From positions 124,001 through 188,000 of the forward strand of contig JBFXAF010000006.1 in the NCBI GenBank assembly GCA_050184585.1: a stretch of 64,000 nucleotides of DNA, written 5' to 3'. Below, piece after piece: positions 45,045-54,913 of this stretch. Source of the stretch: JBFXAF01 sp050184585 (GTDB taxonomy: Bacteria > Pseudomonadota > Alphaproteobacteria > Rhizobiales > Rhizobiaceae). A program made the position numbers and the translations under genes. The notes under the pieces were generated by a model. The model did no database searches. It was given only the letters and a program-made list of their open reading frames with translations, and was not told the origin of the DNA. The number at the start of each line of letters is the position of its first letter. Positions within the stretch are counted from its first letter, which is position 1.

Positions 45045-47924
45045 ATGGGTCTCGTCCACGAAATCGACTACGGCACCCCGGCCTCCAAGGCCGAGAGACA
45101 GGTGACGCTCACCGTCGACGGCTTCACGGTCACCGTGCCGGAGGGCACCTCGATCATGCGCGCCTCGATGGAGGCGGGCATCCAGATCCCGAAGCTCTGC
45201 GCCACCGACATGGTCGACGCCTTCGGCTCCTGCCGGCTCTGCCTCGTCGAGGTCGAAGGGCGCAACGGCACGCCGTCGTCCTGCACGACACCGGTGATGC
45301 CGGGCATGGTTGTCAAGACCCAGACCGAGCGGCTGAAGACCATACGCAAGGGCGTGATGGAACTCTACATCTCGGACCATCCGCTGGACTGCCTGACCTG
45401 CGCTGCGAACGGCGACTGCGAACTCCAGGACATGGCCGGCGCGGTCGGCCTGCGCGACGTGCGATACGGCTACGAGGGCGACAACCACGTCTTCAGGAAA
45501 AAGGACGGCGCGGAGAACTTCCGCTGGATGGCGAAGGACGAGTCGAACCCATACTTCACCTACGACCCGTCGAAATGCATCGTCTGCTCGCGTTGCGTGC
45601 GGGCCTGCGAGGAGGTGCAGGGCACCTTCGCGCTGACCATCGAGGGGCGCGGCTTCGAGAGCCGGGTGTCGCCCGGCATGCACCAGGCTTTCATCGATTC
45701 GGAGTGCGTGTCCTGCGGCGCCTGCGTGCAGGCCTGTCCGACGGCGACGCTGACGGAGAAGAGCGTCATCAAGATCGGCCAGCCGGAACATTCCGTCGTG
45801 ACCACCTGCGCCTATTGCGGCGTCGGCTGCTCGTTCAAGGCCGAGATGCGCGGCGACGAGCTGGTGCGCATGGTGCCGTGGAAGGACGGCAAGGCCAATC
45901 GCGGCCACAGCTGCGTGAAGGGCCGCTTCGCCTATGGCTACGCCACGCACAAGGACCGCATCCTCAATCCGATGGTGCGCGAGAACATTTCCGACCCGTG
46001 GCGCGAGGTGAGCTGGGACGAGGCCTTCGCGCACATCGCGAAAGAGTTTCGGCGCATCCAGTACCAGTACGGACGCGGCGCAATCGGCGGCATCACCTCC
46101 TCGCGCTGCACCAACGAGGAGACCTACCTCGTCCAGAAACTGATCCGGCAGGGCTTCGGCAACAACAACGTCGATACCTGCGCGCGGGTCTGCCACTCGC
46201 CGACCGGCTATGGACTCGGCCAGACCTACGGCACCTCGGCCGGCACGCAGGACTTCGATTCGGTCGAGGACACCGACGTCATCCTGGTGATCGGGGCCAA
46301 TCCATCGGCTGCACACCCGGTCTTCGCCTCGCGCATGAAGAAGCGCATCCGTCAGGGCGCCAAGCTGATCGTGCTGGACCCGCGCGAGACCGAGACCGTG
46401 ACTTCGGCGCATGCCAAGGCCGATTTCCACCTGCCGCTGAAGCCGGGCACCAACGTGGCGGTGGTCACGTCGCTGGCGCATGTGATCGTGACCGAAGGCC
46501 TGTTCGACGAGGCCTTCGTACGCGAGCGCTGCGACTGGTCGGAGTTCGAGGACTGGGCGGCCTTCGTCGCCGAGGATCGCAATTCGCCCGAGGAGGTGGA
46601 GAAGCTTTCCGGCGTCCCGGCCGAGCTGATACGGGGGGCGGCGCGGCTCTATGCGACCGGCGGAAACGGTGCGATCTATTACGGCCTCGGCGTGACCGAG
46701 CACAGCCAGGGCTCCACCACGGTGATCGCCATCGCCAATCTCGCCATGGCGACGGGCAACATCGGCCGGCGCGGCGTCGGCGTGAATCCGCTGCGCGGCC
46801 AGAACAACGTCCAGGGCGCCTGCGACATGGGCTCGTTCCCGCACGAACTGCCGGGCTACCGCCATGTGTCCGGCGACGCGGTGCGCGACACCTATGAAGC
46901 GCTGTGGGGCGTCAAGCTCGACAACGAGCCGGGGCTGCGCATCCCCAACATGCTCGACGCCGCGGTCGAGGGAACGTTCAAGGGCATCTACATCCAGGGC
47001 GAGGACATCCTGCAATCCGATCCCGACACCAAGCACGTCTCGGCCGGGCTGGCCGCGATGGAATGCGTGGTCGTGCACGACCTCTTCCTCAACGAGACGG
47101 CGAACTACGCGCACGTCTTCCTGCCGGGTTCGACCTTCCTCGAAAAGGACGGCACCTTCACCAACGCGGAACGCCGCATCAATCGCGTGCGCACGGTGAT
47201 GGCGCCGAAGAACGGGCTCGCCGACTGGGAAGTGACGCAGAGGCTCGCCCAAGCGATGGGGCTGAAATGGACCTACACGCATCCGTCCCAGATCATGGAC
47301 GAGATCGCGGCGACGACGCCGAGCTTCGCAAAGGTGTCGTACGCCTATCTCGACGAGGTCGGGTCCGTGCAGTGGCCCTGCAACGAGAAAGCGCCGCTCG
47401 GGACGCCGATCATGCACATCGACGGCTTCGTGCGCGGCAAGGGCAAGTTCATCCGCACCGAATATGTCGCGACCGACGAGAAGACCGGCCCGCGCTTCCC
47501 GCTGCTGCTCACCACCGGCCGGATCCTGTCGCAGTACAATGTCGGTGCGCAGACCCGCCGAACCGACAACGTGGTGTGGCATGCCGAGGACGTGCTGGAA
47601 ATCCACCCGCACGACGCCGAGCAGCGCGGCATACGCCATCGCGACTGGGTGAAGCTGAGGAGCCGCGCGGGCGAGACGACGCTGCGCGCCGACGTGACGG
47701 ACCGCGTGTCGCCGGGCGTGGTCTACACGACGTTCCACCACCCCGACACGCAGGCCAACGTGATCACCACGGATTTCTCCGACTGGGCCACCAACTGCCC
47801 GGAATACAAGGTGACCGCCGTGCAGGTCAGCCCGTCCAACGGGCCGAGCGAGTGGCAGGAGGAATACGACGCGCTGTCGAAGCGCTCGCGCCGCATCGAG
47901 GGACGGCTGGAGGCGGCGGAGTGA
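45045..47924 (+). CDS. fdsA: NAD-dependent formate dehydrogenase alpha subunit, molybdenum/tungsten catalytic
   Basis: The 959-residue protein has an N-terminal [2Fe-2S] ferredoxin domain (LCATDMVDAFGSCRLCLVEV), a NuoG-like His/Cys site (DHPLDCLTCAANGDCE), two [4Fe-4S] motifs (CIVCSRCVRACEE and CVSCGACVQACPT) and the catalytic region. TCAYCGVGCSF binds another cluster and TCARVCHSPT holds the metal ligand Cys383, with Cys rather than selenocysteine. Bis-MGD motifs continue to the C-terminus. It oxidises formate to CO2. FdhD should sulfurate its cofactor, and fdhD follows in the operon. Confidence 0.96.
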   Translation: MGLVHEIDYGTPASKAERQVTLTVDGFTVTVPEGTSIMRASMEAGIQIPKLCATDMVDAFGSCRLCLVEVEGRNGTPSSCTTPVMPGMVVKTQTERLKTIRKGVMELYISDHPLDCLTCAANGDCELQDMAGAVGLRDVRYGYEGDNHVFRKKDGAENFRWMAKDESNPYFTYDPSKCIVCSRCVRACEEVQGTFALTIEGRGFESRVSPGMHQAFIDSECVSCGACVQACPTATLTEKSVIKIGQPEHSVVTTCAYCGVGCSFKAEMRGDELVRMVPWKDGKANRGHSCVKGRFAYGYATHKDRILNPMVRENISDPWREVSWDEAFAHIAKEFRRIQYQYGRGAIGGITSSRCTNEETYLVQKLIRQGFGNNNVDTCARVCHSPTGYGLGQTYGTSAGTQDFDSVEDTDVILVIGANPSAAHPVFASRMKKRIRQGAKLIVLDPRETETVTSAHAKADFHLPLKPGTNVAVVTSLAHVIVTEGLFDEAFVRERCDWSEFEDWAAFVAEDRNSPEEVEKLSGVPAELIRGAARLYATGGNGAIYYGLGVTEHSQGSTTVIAIANLAMATGNIGRRGVGVNPLRGQNNVQGACDMGSFPHELPGYRHVSGDAVRDTYEALWGVKLDNEPGLRIPNMLDAAVEGTFKGIYIQGEDILQSDPDTKHVSAGLAAMECVVVHDLFLNETANYAHVFLPGSTFLEKDGTFTNAERRINRVRTVMAPKNGLADWEVTQRLAQAMGLKWTYTHPSQIMDEIAATTPSFAKVSYAYLDEVGSVQWPCNEKAPLGTPIMHIDGFVRGKGKFIRTEYVATDEKTGPRFPLLLTTGRILSQYNVGAQTRRTDNVVWHAEDVLEIHPHDAEQRGIRHRDWVKLRSRAGETTLRADVTDRVSPGVVYTTFHHPDTQANVITTDFSDWATNCPEYKVTAVQVSPSNGPSEWQEEYDALSKRSRRIEGRLEAAE

Positions 47925-47937
47925 GGATTGGCGCCAC

Positions 47938-47994
47938 CTCCCCCTCCCCTTTGCGGGGAGGGTCGATCCGCGCAGCGGATCGGGGTGGGGTAGC
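47938..47994. repeat. Two-hairpin repeat, copy A (inverted)
   Basis: The copy has the conserved hairpin CCCTCCCCGCAAAGGGGAGG and a second hairpin GATCCGC-TG-CGCGGATC followed by GGGGTGGGGTAG, reading on the minus strand. It lies between fdsA and the DUF559-fdhD frame and is inverted relative to copies B and C. Confidence 0.85.
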
Positions 47995-48036
47995 CCATGA
48001 AATGCTCCGGCGACGTTTCATCGCGAGGGCATCCTG

Positions 48037-49345
<1,309 letters not shown>

Positions 49346-49356
<11 letters not shown>

Positions 49357-49693
49357 CGAGGACCACCTCGCGGCCGGCGTCGCCAAGATCGTGCGCATGG
49401 CGAACCAGATCGGCACCTTCTTCGAATCGAAGCCGCGCGACCTCGGCGTGGCGGGGGTCGCCGAGCACATCAACAAGTTCTGGGAACCGCGCATGCGCCG
49501 CCACTTCTTCGAGGTGGTGGACGCCGGCGGCGAGGGCCTGAAGCCGATCGTGATGGAAGCGTCGAAGACGATCCGCCGGCCGGGCGAGCCGGTCAGCCCG
49601 GCGCAGTCCATGCAGGCCAATGCCGGCGTGCCCGGCGACAAGGGCGAGGCGATGGGCGAAACGAAATCGAGGATTGCCGCAAGCCAGGGATGA
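49346..49693 (+). CDS. fdsD: Formate dehydrogenase delta subunit
   Basis: The 115-residue protein starts MSHDEDHLAAGVAKIVRMANQIGTFFESKPRDLGVAGVAEHINKFW, the conserved FdsD block; RMRRHFFEVVDAGGEGL completes it. FdsD is part of the soluble formate dehydrogenase and helps cofactor insertion or stability. ATG 49346 follows GGGGAG and overlaps fdhD by 11 bases. The last 40 residues (after EASKTIR) are a Pro/Gly-rich, probably disordered extension longer than usual for this subunit. Confidence 0.88.
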
Positions 49694-49724
49694 GGCCTGG
49701 TTCTCAGGCGATCGCCACGTCTGG

Positions 49725-50711
49725 CTACATCCCCCACCTCAGCGCCGCCGTGTGCACCGGCGCATCCCACAGCTTCGCCAGTCCGTCGTCCAGCATCGTC
49801 ACGGTGATCGAGCAACCGGCCATGTCGAGCGAGGTCACGTAGGAGCCGACCAACGAACGCGCCACGCGCACGCCCTGCTTTTCCAGGATGGCGCGGGCGG
49901 CGTTGTACATGAGGTAGAGCTCCATCGACGGCGTGCCGCCGAATCCGTTGACGAAGAGCAGCGCGTCGCCCTTCGCGGCCGCGCCGAGATCGCCGACGAT
50001 GGCGGCGCAAATCTCCTCCGCGATGGCGTTCGCCGGCGCGAGCCTGTCGCGGCGGCGGCCCGGCTCGCCATGGATGCCGACGCCGAACTCCATCTCGTCG
50101 TCGCCGATCTCGAAGTTCGGCTTGCCGGCGGCAGGCACCGTACAGGAGGTGAGCGCCACGCCCATCGAGCGTGTCGCCTTGTTGACGCGGTCGCCAAGGG
50201 CTTTCAGGTCGGCGATTGCCCTGCCCCCTTCGGCCGCCGCGCCGACGATCTTCTCCACCACCAGCGTGCCGGCGACGCCGCGCCGGCCGGTCGTGTAGAG
50301 CGAGTCCTCGACGGCGACGTCGTCATTGGTGACGACCTGCAAGACGCCGTCCGACATCTCGGCGGCCATCTCGAAGTTCATGACGTCGCCTTCGTAGTTC
50401 TTGACGATGAAGAGAACGCCCGCGCCGGTGTCCACGGCGGCGGCGGCCTCGACCATCTGGTCGGGCGTCGGCGAGGTGAAGACCTGGCCCGGACAGGCCG
50501 CGTCGAGCATTCCGAAGCCGACAAGGCCGCCGTGCAGCGGCTCGTGACCGGAGCCGCCGCCGGAGATCAGCGCCACCTTGCCAGGCTTCAGGTCCCTGCG
50601 TCGGACGAACTTGTGGCCGTCGCCGAGGACGAGGATGTCCGAATGCGCGGCGACGAAACCGTCGAGACTTTCGGTGAGCACGTCGTCGACGGCGTTGATG
50701 AACTTCTTCAA
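49725..50711 (-). CDS. dhaK: Dihydroxyacetone kinase, substrate-binding subunit DhaK
   Basis: The 328-residue protein has GGGSGHEPLHGG (His56) and GVGIHGEPGRR (His214), the histidine that binds dihydroxyacetone covalently as a hemiaminal. DhaK presents the ketose to the phosphorylated ADP of DhaL. TTG 50711 behind GGGAGGG gives the normal family N-terminus. It is the last gene of the minus-strand operon; a 22-bp gap follows the HTH-like gene. Related proteins act on erythrulose, so dihydroxyacetone is the default and not certain. Confidence 0.92.
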   Translation of the reverse strand: MKKFINAVDDVLTESLDGFVAAHSDILVLGDGHKFVRRRDLKPGKVALISGGGSGHEPLHGGLVGFGMLDAACPGQVFTSPTPDQMVEAAAAVDTGAGVLFIVKNYEGDVMNFEMAAEMSDGVLQVVTNDDVAVEDSLYTTGRRGVAGTLVVEKIVGAAAEGGRAIADLKALGDRVNKATRSMGVALTSCTVPAAGKPNFEIGDDEMEFGVGIHGEPGRRRDRLAPANAIAEEICAAIVGDLGAAAKGDALLFVNGFGGTPSMELYLMYNAARAILEKQGVRVARSLVGSYVTSLDMAGCSITVTMLDDGLAKLWDAPVHTAALRWGM

Positions 50712-50733
50712 TGAACCCTCCCTCGGAAATCCC

Positions 50734-51165
50734 TCAGCCGCCCTTTTCCGTGAGCGCGGCGACCTTCTGGATGAACTCCTGCACGGCGCGGTCGAGCGCG
50801 GCATTCTGCTTCTCGTCGCCGAGGTCGGGCACGGCGAGCGAGATGTGACGCGTGCGACGAATGCCTCCGCCCTGCTCGACCTTGCCCGGATGGGCGACCT
50901 CATAGGCCGCGAGAAAGGTCTCGCGCTCCTGCGGACCGAAATGGCAGACGGAAAAGATCACCTGCAGGTGCTTCGACGGAATGGGCGTGACGTAAGCCGG
51001 GCTGGTGATCTGGGTGACGAAGCTGCGGTGCTTTCCGAGCGCGTCGGCGAGACGCTGGCGGGTGCCAGACGGGCGCTGGTCGATGACGGCGGAGAGCACG
51101 GTCTTGTAGGCGCGGATGGCGTGTTCCGCATCCGCCGCCGGCCGCGGCTCCGGCTGCCTGGCCAT
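50734..51165 (-). CDS. Predicted HTH-containing protein of the dha operon (143 aa)
   Basis: A family name is not clear to me. The segment RQRLADALGKHRSFVTQITSPAYVTPIPSKHLQVIF looks like a Cro/CI-type helix-turn-helix region, followed by FGPQERETFLAAYEVAHPG and an acidic, helical C-terminus. It sits between the EI and dhaK genes with 2-bp and 22-bp gaps, so it is surely co-transcribed. It may regulate the operon; that is inference from position and the HTH-like segment. Confidence 0.6.
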   Translation of the reverse strand: MARQPEPRPAADAEHAIRAYKTVLSAVIDQRPSGTRQRLADALGKHRSFVTQITSPAYVTPIPSKHLQVIFSVCHFGPQERETFLAAYEVAHPGKVEQGGGIRRTRHISLAVPDLGDEKQNAALDRAVQEFIQKVAALTEKGG

Positions 51166-51167
51166 CC

Positions 51168-52748
51168 CTAGAGACCCGCGATCGTCGCCTTGGCGACGGC
51201 GAGTTGCGCCGGGACGACCGAAAGGTCGCGCAGACCGGCGGCGAGAAGCGCGGGGATCGCGGCCGGATCGCCGCCGGCGTCGCCACAGAGCGAGACGGGG
51301 ATGCCGGATTTCGCGCCGAAGGCGGCGACCTCGGCGATCAGCTTCAGCACCGCCGGATGCGTCACCTGGTTCAACGCAGCGACCAAGGCGTTGTCGCGCG
51401 CGGCGGCCATGACGTACTGGGTCAGGTCGTTGGAGCCGATCGAGAAGAAGGCCACGTCGGCGAAAGCGTCCGGCACGATCGCCACCGACGGGACCTCGAC
51501 CATGATGCCCAGCGCCGGCATGCGGTGTGCAATGCCGCCCGCCGTCAGCATGGTCGCTTCCCCGGCGAAGAGCTCCCTGGCGCGACGCACCTCGTCCGGG
51601 ATCGCGACCATCGGGAACATGACCTTCAGATCGCCGTGGACGGCGGCGCGCAGCAGCGCGCGGATCTGGACACGGAAGATTTCGGGCCGCGCCAGCGCGA
51701 GGCGGATGCCGCGCAGGCCGAGGAAGGGGTTGCCTTCCTCCACGGTGAAGCCGGACACCGGCTTGTCGCCGCCGGCGTCGACGGTGCGGATGGTGACGGG
51801 CTTGCCCTCGGCCCATTCCAGCACCGTGCGGTAGGCGCGGTACTGCGTCTCCTCGTCGGGCAGGCCGGCGCCGAACAGGAATTCGGTCCGCATCAGGCCG
51901 ACGCCGTCGCAATGGGCGATGTCGATCGAGCGCACGTCCGACGGGTCGGCGATATTGACCAGGACGCGCACCGCCGTGCCGTCCTTCATGGCGGCCGGCT
52001 TGGCCAGATGGGCGCCGGCCTCGGCGCGCCGGGCGGCAAAGGCGCGGCTGCGGTCGCGGAAGCCGTCGATGTCGGTGGGGGCAGGCGCGAGCACGATGCC
52101 GCCATGCTCGGCATCCAGCAACGCCACGCCGCCGGCGGCGAGGGCCCCGCGTCCGAGGCCGACCACCATGGGTATGCCGCGCGAGCGGGCGAGCATGGCG
52201 ACATGGCTGGCCGAACTGCCGGCGGCGAGCGCCACGCCGCCGCCATGGCTCCAGTCGGTCTCCAGAAAGCGGGTCGGCGCGATGTCGTCGCCGACGAGGA
52301 TGGCGCCGGGCGGGCTCGTCTCGCCGCCATCGTCGCCGAGCTGGCGCAGCACCTGGGCGCGGATGTCCCGCATGTCGGCGGCGCGGGCGCGGAAGTATTC
52401 GTCGGCGGCGACCTCGTAGCCGACGATCTCGGCGTCGATCGCCTCCTTCCAGGCGTCGTCGGCGGCCTTGCCTTCGGCAATCGCGGCGAAGGCCGGGCCC
52501 GTCAGCGCATCATCGGCCAGCATGGCGAGCTGGAACTCGAGGATCGCGGCGCTCTCCTCGGAGGCGGACGCCGCGATGGCGGCGATGCGGCCGGATGCGC
52601 GATCGAGCGCGGCACGCAGCGCGCGCGTTTCCTCGGCCGGGGAACCGGTCGCGGTGTAGGCGACTTCCAAGGCGTCGAGGCGAAAGATCGGGCCCTCGGC
52701 ATAGCCGGGAGAGGCCGGGACGCCCTGCAACCTAAGCGGTGCGCGCAT
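51168..52748 (-). CDS. PTS enzyme I dedicated to the Dha kinase
   Basis: The 526-residue protein is a PEP-protein phosphotransferase: phosphohistidine domain loop GSSASHVAMLARSRGIPMVVG with His182, PEP-binding GVGLMRTEFLF and the late FFSIGSNDLTQYV and VSLCGDAGGDP loops with the catalytic Cys. It accepts phosphate from PEP and passes it to HPr. It is slightly shorter than a housekeeping EI. The HPr gene upstream overlaps it by 17 bases. Its place between HPr and DhaK genes marks it as specific to this pathway. Confidence 0.9.
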   Translation of the reverse strand: MRAPLRLQGVPASPGYAEGPIFRLDALEVAYTATGSPAEETRALRAALDRASGRIAAIAASASEESAAILEFQLAMLADDALTGPAFAAIAEGKAADDAWKEAIDAEIVGYEVAADEYFRARAADMRDIRAQVLRQLGDDGGETSPPGAILVGDDIAPTRFLETDWSHGGGVALAAGSSASHVAMLARSRGIPMVVGLGRGALAAGGVALLDAEHGGIVLAPAPTDIDGFRDRSRAFAARRAEAGAHLAKPAAMKDGTAVRVLVNIADPSDVRSIDIAHCDGVGLMRTEFLFGAGLPDEETQYRAYRTVLEWAEGKPVTIRTVDAGGDKPVSGFTVEEGNPFLGLRGIRLALARPEIFRVQIRALLRAAVHGDLKVMFPMVAIPDEVRRARELFAGEATMLTAGGIAHRMPALGIMVEVPSVAIVPDAFADVAFFSIGSNDLTQYVMAAARDNALVAALNQVTHPAVLKLIAEVAAFGAKSGIPVSLCGDAGGDPAAIPALLAAGLRDLSVVPAQLAVAKATIAGL

Positions 52749-53031
52749 GCTCGTCCTCGTCGAAATCGCGTTCGACCAACGAGACCAGCGCGCCGACCGC
52801 CTCGCCTGCGCCCTCCCCGACGGCGCGCAGATGCAGCGTGGTGCCCTTCGGGGCCCTGGCGGCCATCACCTTGACGATGGACTTCGCATCCACCCACGGA
52901 CCCTCCGGCGCCAGCGCCATCTCGACCCGCGCCGGGAAGGTCTTGGCCAGCTTGGTGAACTTCACCGACGGGCGGGCATGGAGCCCGACCGCGTGGGTGA
53001 TCAGAACCTTGGCCTCGGCATTCGCGGACAT
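52732..53031 (-). CDS. HPr-like phosphocarrier protein
   Basis: The 99-residue HPr protein has the phosphorylation site His18 in HAVGLHARP and the loop AKSIVKVMAA with Ser51, where Gram-positive HPr has its regulatory serine. It relays phosphate from EI to the EIIA-like DhaM. The ATG lies 17 bp after dhaM and the 3' end overlaps the EI gene. Confidence 0.9.
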   Translation of the reverse strand: MSANAEAKVLITHAVGLHARPSVKFTKLAKTFPARVEMALAPEGPWVDAKSIVKVMAARAPKGTTLHLRAVGEGAGEAVGALVSLVERDFDEDEHARTA

Positions 53032-53048
53032 CTTCGCATTCGCTCCGT

Positions 53049-53438
53049 TCAGGCCGGGGACAGTTCGTGCGCGGTGGCTACCACCTCGCGCAAAGACGCG
53101 CCGCCGGATGCTTCCGTCGCCGCCATGACCGCGCCTTCGACGATCGGCGCGTTGCAGATCACGATCCTGGCGGCGCGCGGCTCGCCGATGAGCTCGACCG
53201 CCATTTCGCTGTTCGTCTCGGCGCCGCCGAGGTCGACGAGAACCGCCACGCCGGCGTCCGACCACGCCTGATCGATGGCGCCCATGATCGCCTCGACGGA
53301 AGTGCCCAGCCCGCCGTCGGGGTTGCCGCCGCACCAGGCGAGCGGCACCTCATCCCCGACCATCTGCCGAACCATGTCGGCCGTGCCCTCGGCGACCTTG
53401 GGCGAATGCGAGACGATGACGATGCCGACGTTCTTCAT
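53049..53438 (-). CDS. dhaM: DhaM, EIIA-mannose-type phosphotransferase subunit
   Basis: The 129-residue protein has the DhaM EIIA fold, with the phosphohistidine His11 in IVIVSHSPKVAEG and VLVDLGGAETNSEM later. It transfers phosphate from HPr to the ADP in DhaL. In E. coli DhaM this domain is fused to HPr and EI domains; here the three are separate genes in the same order. It begins 3 bp after dhaL. Confidence 0.92.
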   Translation of the reverse strand: MKNVGIVIVSHSPKVAEGTADMVRQMVGDEVPLAWCGGNPDGGLGTSVEAIMGAIDQAWSDAGVAVLVDLGGAETNSEMAVELIGEPRAARIVICNAPIVEGAVMAATEASGGASLREVVATAHELSPA

Positions 53439-53441
53439 GCA

Positions 53442-54047
53442 CTAGCTTCCGAGATGACCGGCGACGACGCCGATGATGAGGGAGGTGGAGCGGGAGCCCG
53501 GATCCATATGCCCGACGGAGCGGTCGCCAAGGAAGGACGCGCGGCCGCGGATCGCCTTCATCGGCACGGTCGCCTCGGCGGCCGCCGCTGCTACGCTTGC
53601 GACCTCGGCCGGCGGCCTGCCGGCGGCAAGTGCATCGCGGACCGGATAGAGGACGTCGAGCAACGTCTTCTGGCCGACCTCGGACTTGCCGCGCGCGGCG
53701 ACCGCGTCGACGGCCTTGGCGAAGGCGGCCGCGAAGGCCGTACGGTCAGGAGAGGCCGGCAACTCCTTGCCGAGCGCCATCAGGAAGGTCCCGAACAGCG
53801 GACCGGATGCGCCGCCGACCGTCATGACGAGCTTGGTGCCCGCTGCCTTCAGCGCGTCGGGCAGGGGCATGGCCGCGAGCCTGTCGGCCTCGGTGCGCAA
53901 CGCCTCGAAGCCACGCTTCAAGTTGACGCCATGGTCCCCGTCGCCGATCGCCTGATCGAGCGCGGTCAGTTCGTCGGCATGCGCGGCGACCGCGTCGGCT
54001 GCCGCCGTCGCGAGCCCCCTGATGTCGATCGCCGCCGTGGTGCTCAC
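53442..54047 (-). CDS. dhaL: Dihydroxyacetone kinase, ADP-binding subunit DhaL
   Basis: The 201-residue all-helical barrel has the Mg-ADP motif GDGDHG with Asp36, Asp38 and His39, then a GGASGPLFGTFLMALG segment. DhaL holds ADP as a cofactor that DhaM rephosphorylates and hands phosphate to the DhaK-bound ketose. GTG 54047 overlaps the stop of the upstream epimerase gene (GTGA), fixing the start. Confidence 0.92.
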   Translation of the reverse strand: MSTTAAIDIRGLATAAADAVAAHADELTALDQAIGDGDHGVNLKRGFEALRTEADRLAAMPLPDALKAAGTKLVMTVGGASGPLFGTFLMALGKELPASPDRTAFAAAFAKAVDAVAARGKSEVGQKTLLDVLYPVRDALAAGRPPAEVASVAAAAAEATVPMKAIRGRASFLGDRSVGHMDPGSRSTSLIIGVVAGHLGS

Positions 54048-54901
54048 GCCTTCGCCGCCTTCTTCCATCCGTTGACGATGTGCCGGTAGCCGTCGCGATA
54101 GACGGCTTCAGGGCTCTCCGCGAAATCGCGCCAGACCTTCGTGGCGGCGGCGAGATCCTTCAGGCCGCGACCGAAGGACTCTATGGTGAGCCACCCGTCA
54201 TAGCCGCTCTTCCTGATCGCCGCGAAGGTCTCGGGCCACGGCACGTTGCCACGGCCGGGAACGCCGCGATCGTTCTCCGAGATATGGACGTGGACGATGT
54301 TCTTCCTGAACTTCGTGAAGGCCTTGATCGGGTCGGCCTCCTCGATGTTAGCGTGGAAGGTGTCGTACATCGCCCTGACGTTGGGATGGCCGATCTCGTC
54401 GATATGCGTCGAGAGGTCGGCCATGGTGTTGACCAGGTAGCACTCGAAGCGGTTCAGCGCCTCGAGACCGATGGTGACGCCCTTCTTCGCGGCATGGTCG
54501 CCGATGGCGCGCTGCGAGGAAACGGAGCGCTTCCTCTCGGCAGGCGTCGGGCCGACGCCGGAAAAGGCGCCGAGGGTGGAGTGGAGGGGGCCGGAAAGGA
54601 ACGTCGCGCCGAGCACGGACGAGCAGTCGACCGCCCACTTCATGTAGTCGACGCCCCGCCTGCGCGTCGCCGCATCGGGCGAGATCAGGTTCATCGACGG
54701 GTCGCCCATCGCGGAGACGGCGGTGCGCTCCAGGCCGATGCGGTCGAGCATGGCGCCCAGCCGCGCGTAGTCGTCGGGCGTTCCCTCGAAGACCGGGATC
54801 TCGACGCCGTCATAGCCGGTCGCCTTGATGTCCTTGAGCAACGACTCGTGCTTCTTGGTGACGTTGGTCGTCCACAGAAACATGCAGAAGCCGATTTTCA
54901 T
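54044..54901 (-). CDS. Sugar epimerase/isomerase, D-tagatose 3-epimerase-like TIM barrel
   Basis: The 285-residue protein has the xylose-isomerase-like barrel. Metal ligands of the ketose-3-epimerase family are visible: IGLEALNRFE (Glu), MYDTFHANIEE (Asp), HVHISENDRGVPGRG (His) and LTIESFG (Glu). Family members interconvert ketohexoses or ketotetroses at C3. It lies between the transport ATPases and the Dha kinase genes, so its product is probably a ketose that becomes DhaK substrate. The substrate is not readable from sequence. Confidence 0.85.
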   Translation of the reverse strand: MKIGFCMFLWTTNVTKKHESLLKDIKATGYDGVEIPVFEGTPDDYARLGAMLDRIGLERTAVSAMGDPSMNLISPDAATRRRGVDYMKWAVDCSSVLGATFLSGPLHSTLGAFSGVGPTPAERKRSVSSQRAIGDHAAKKGVTIGLEALNRFECYLVNTMADLSTHIDEIGHPNVRAMYDTFHANIEEADPIKAFTKFRKNIVHVHISENDRGVPGRGNVPWPETFAAIRKSGYDGWLTIESFGRGLKDLAAATKVWRDFAESPEAVYRDGYRHIVNGWKKAAKA

Positions 54902-54913
54902 TTCATTCCTCCC

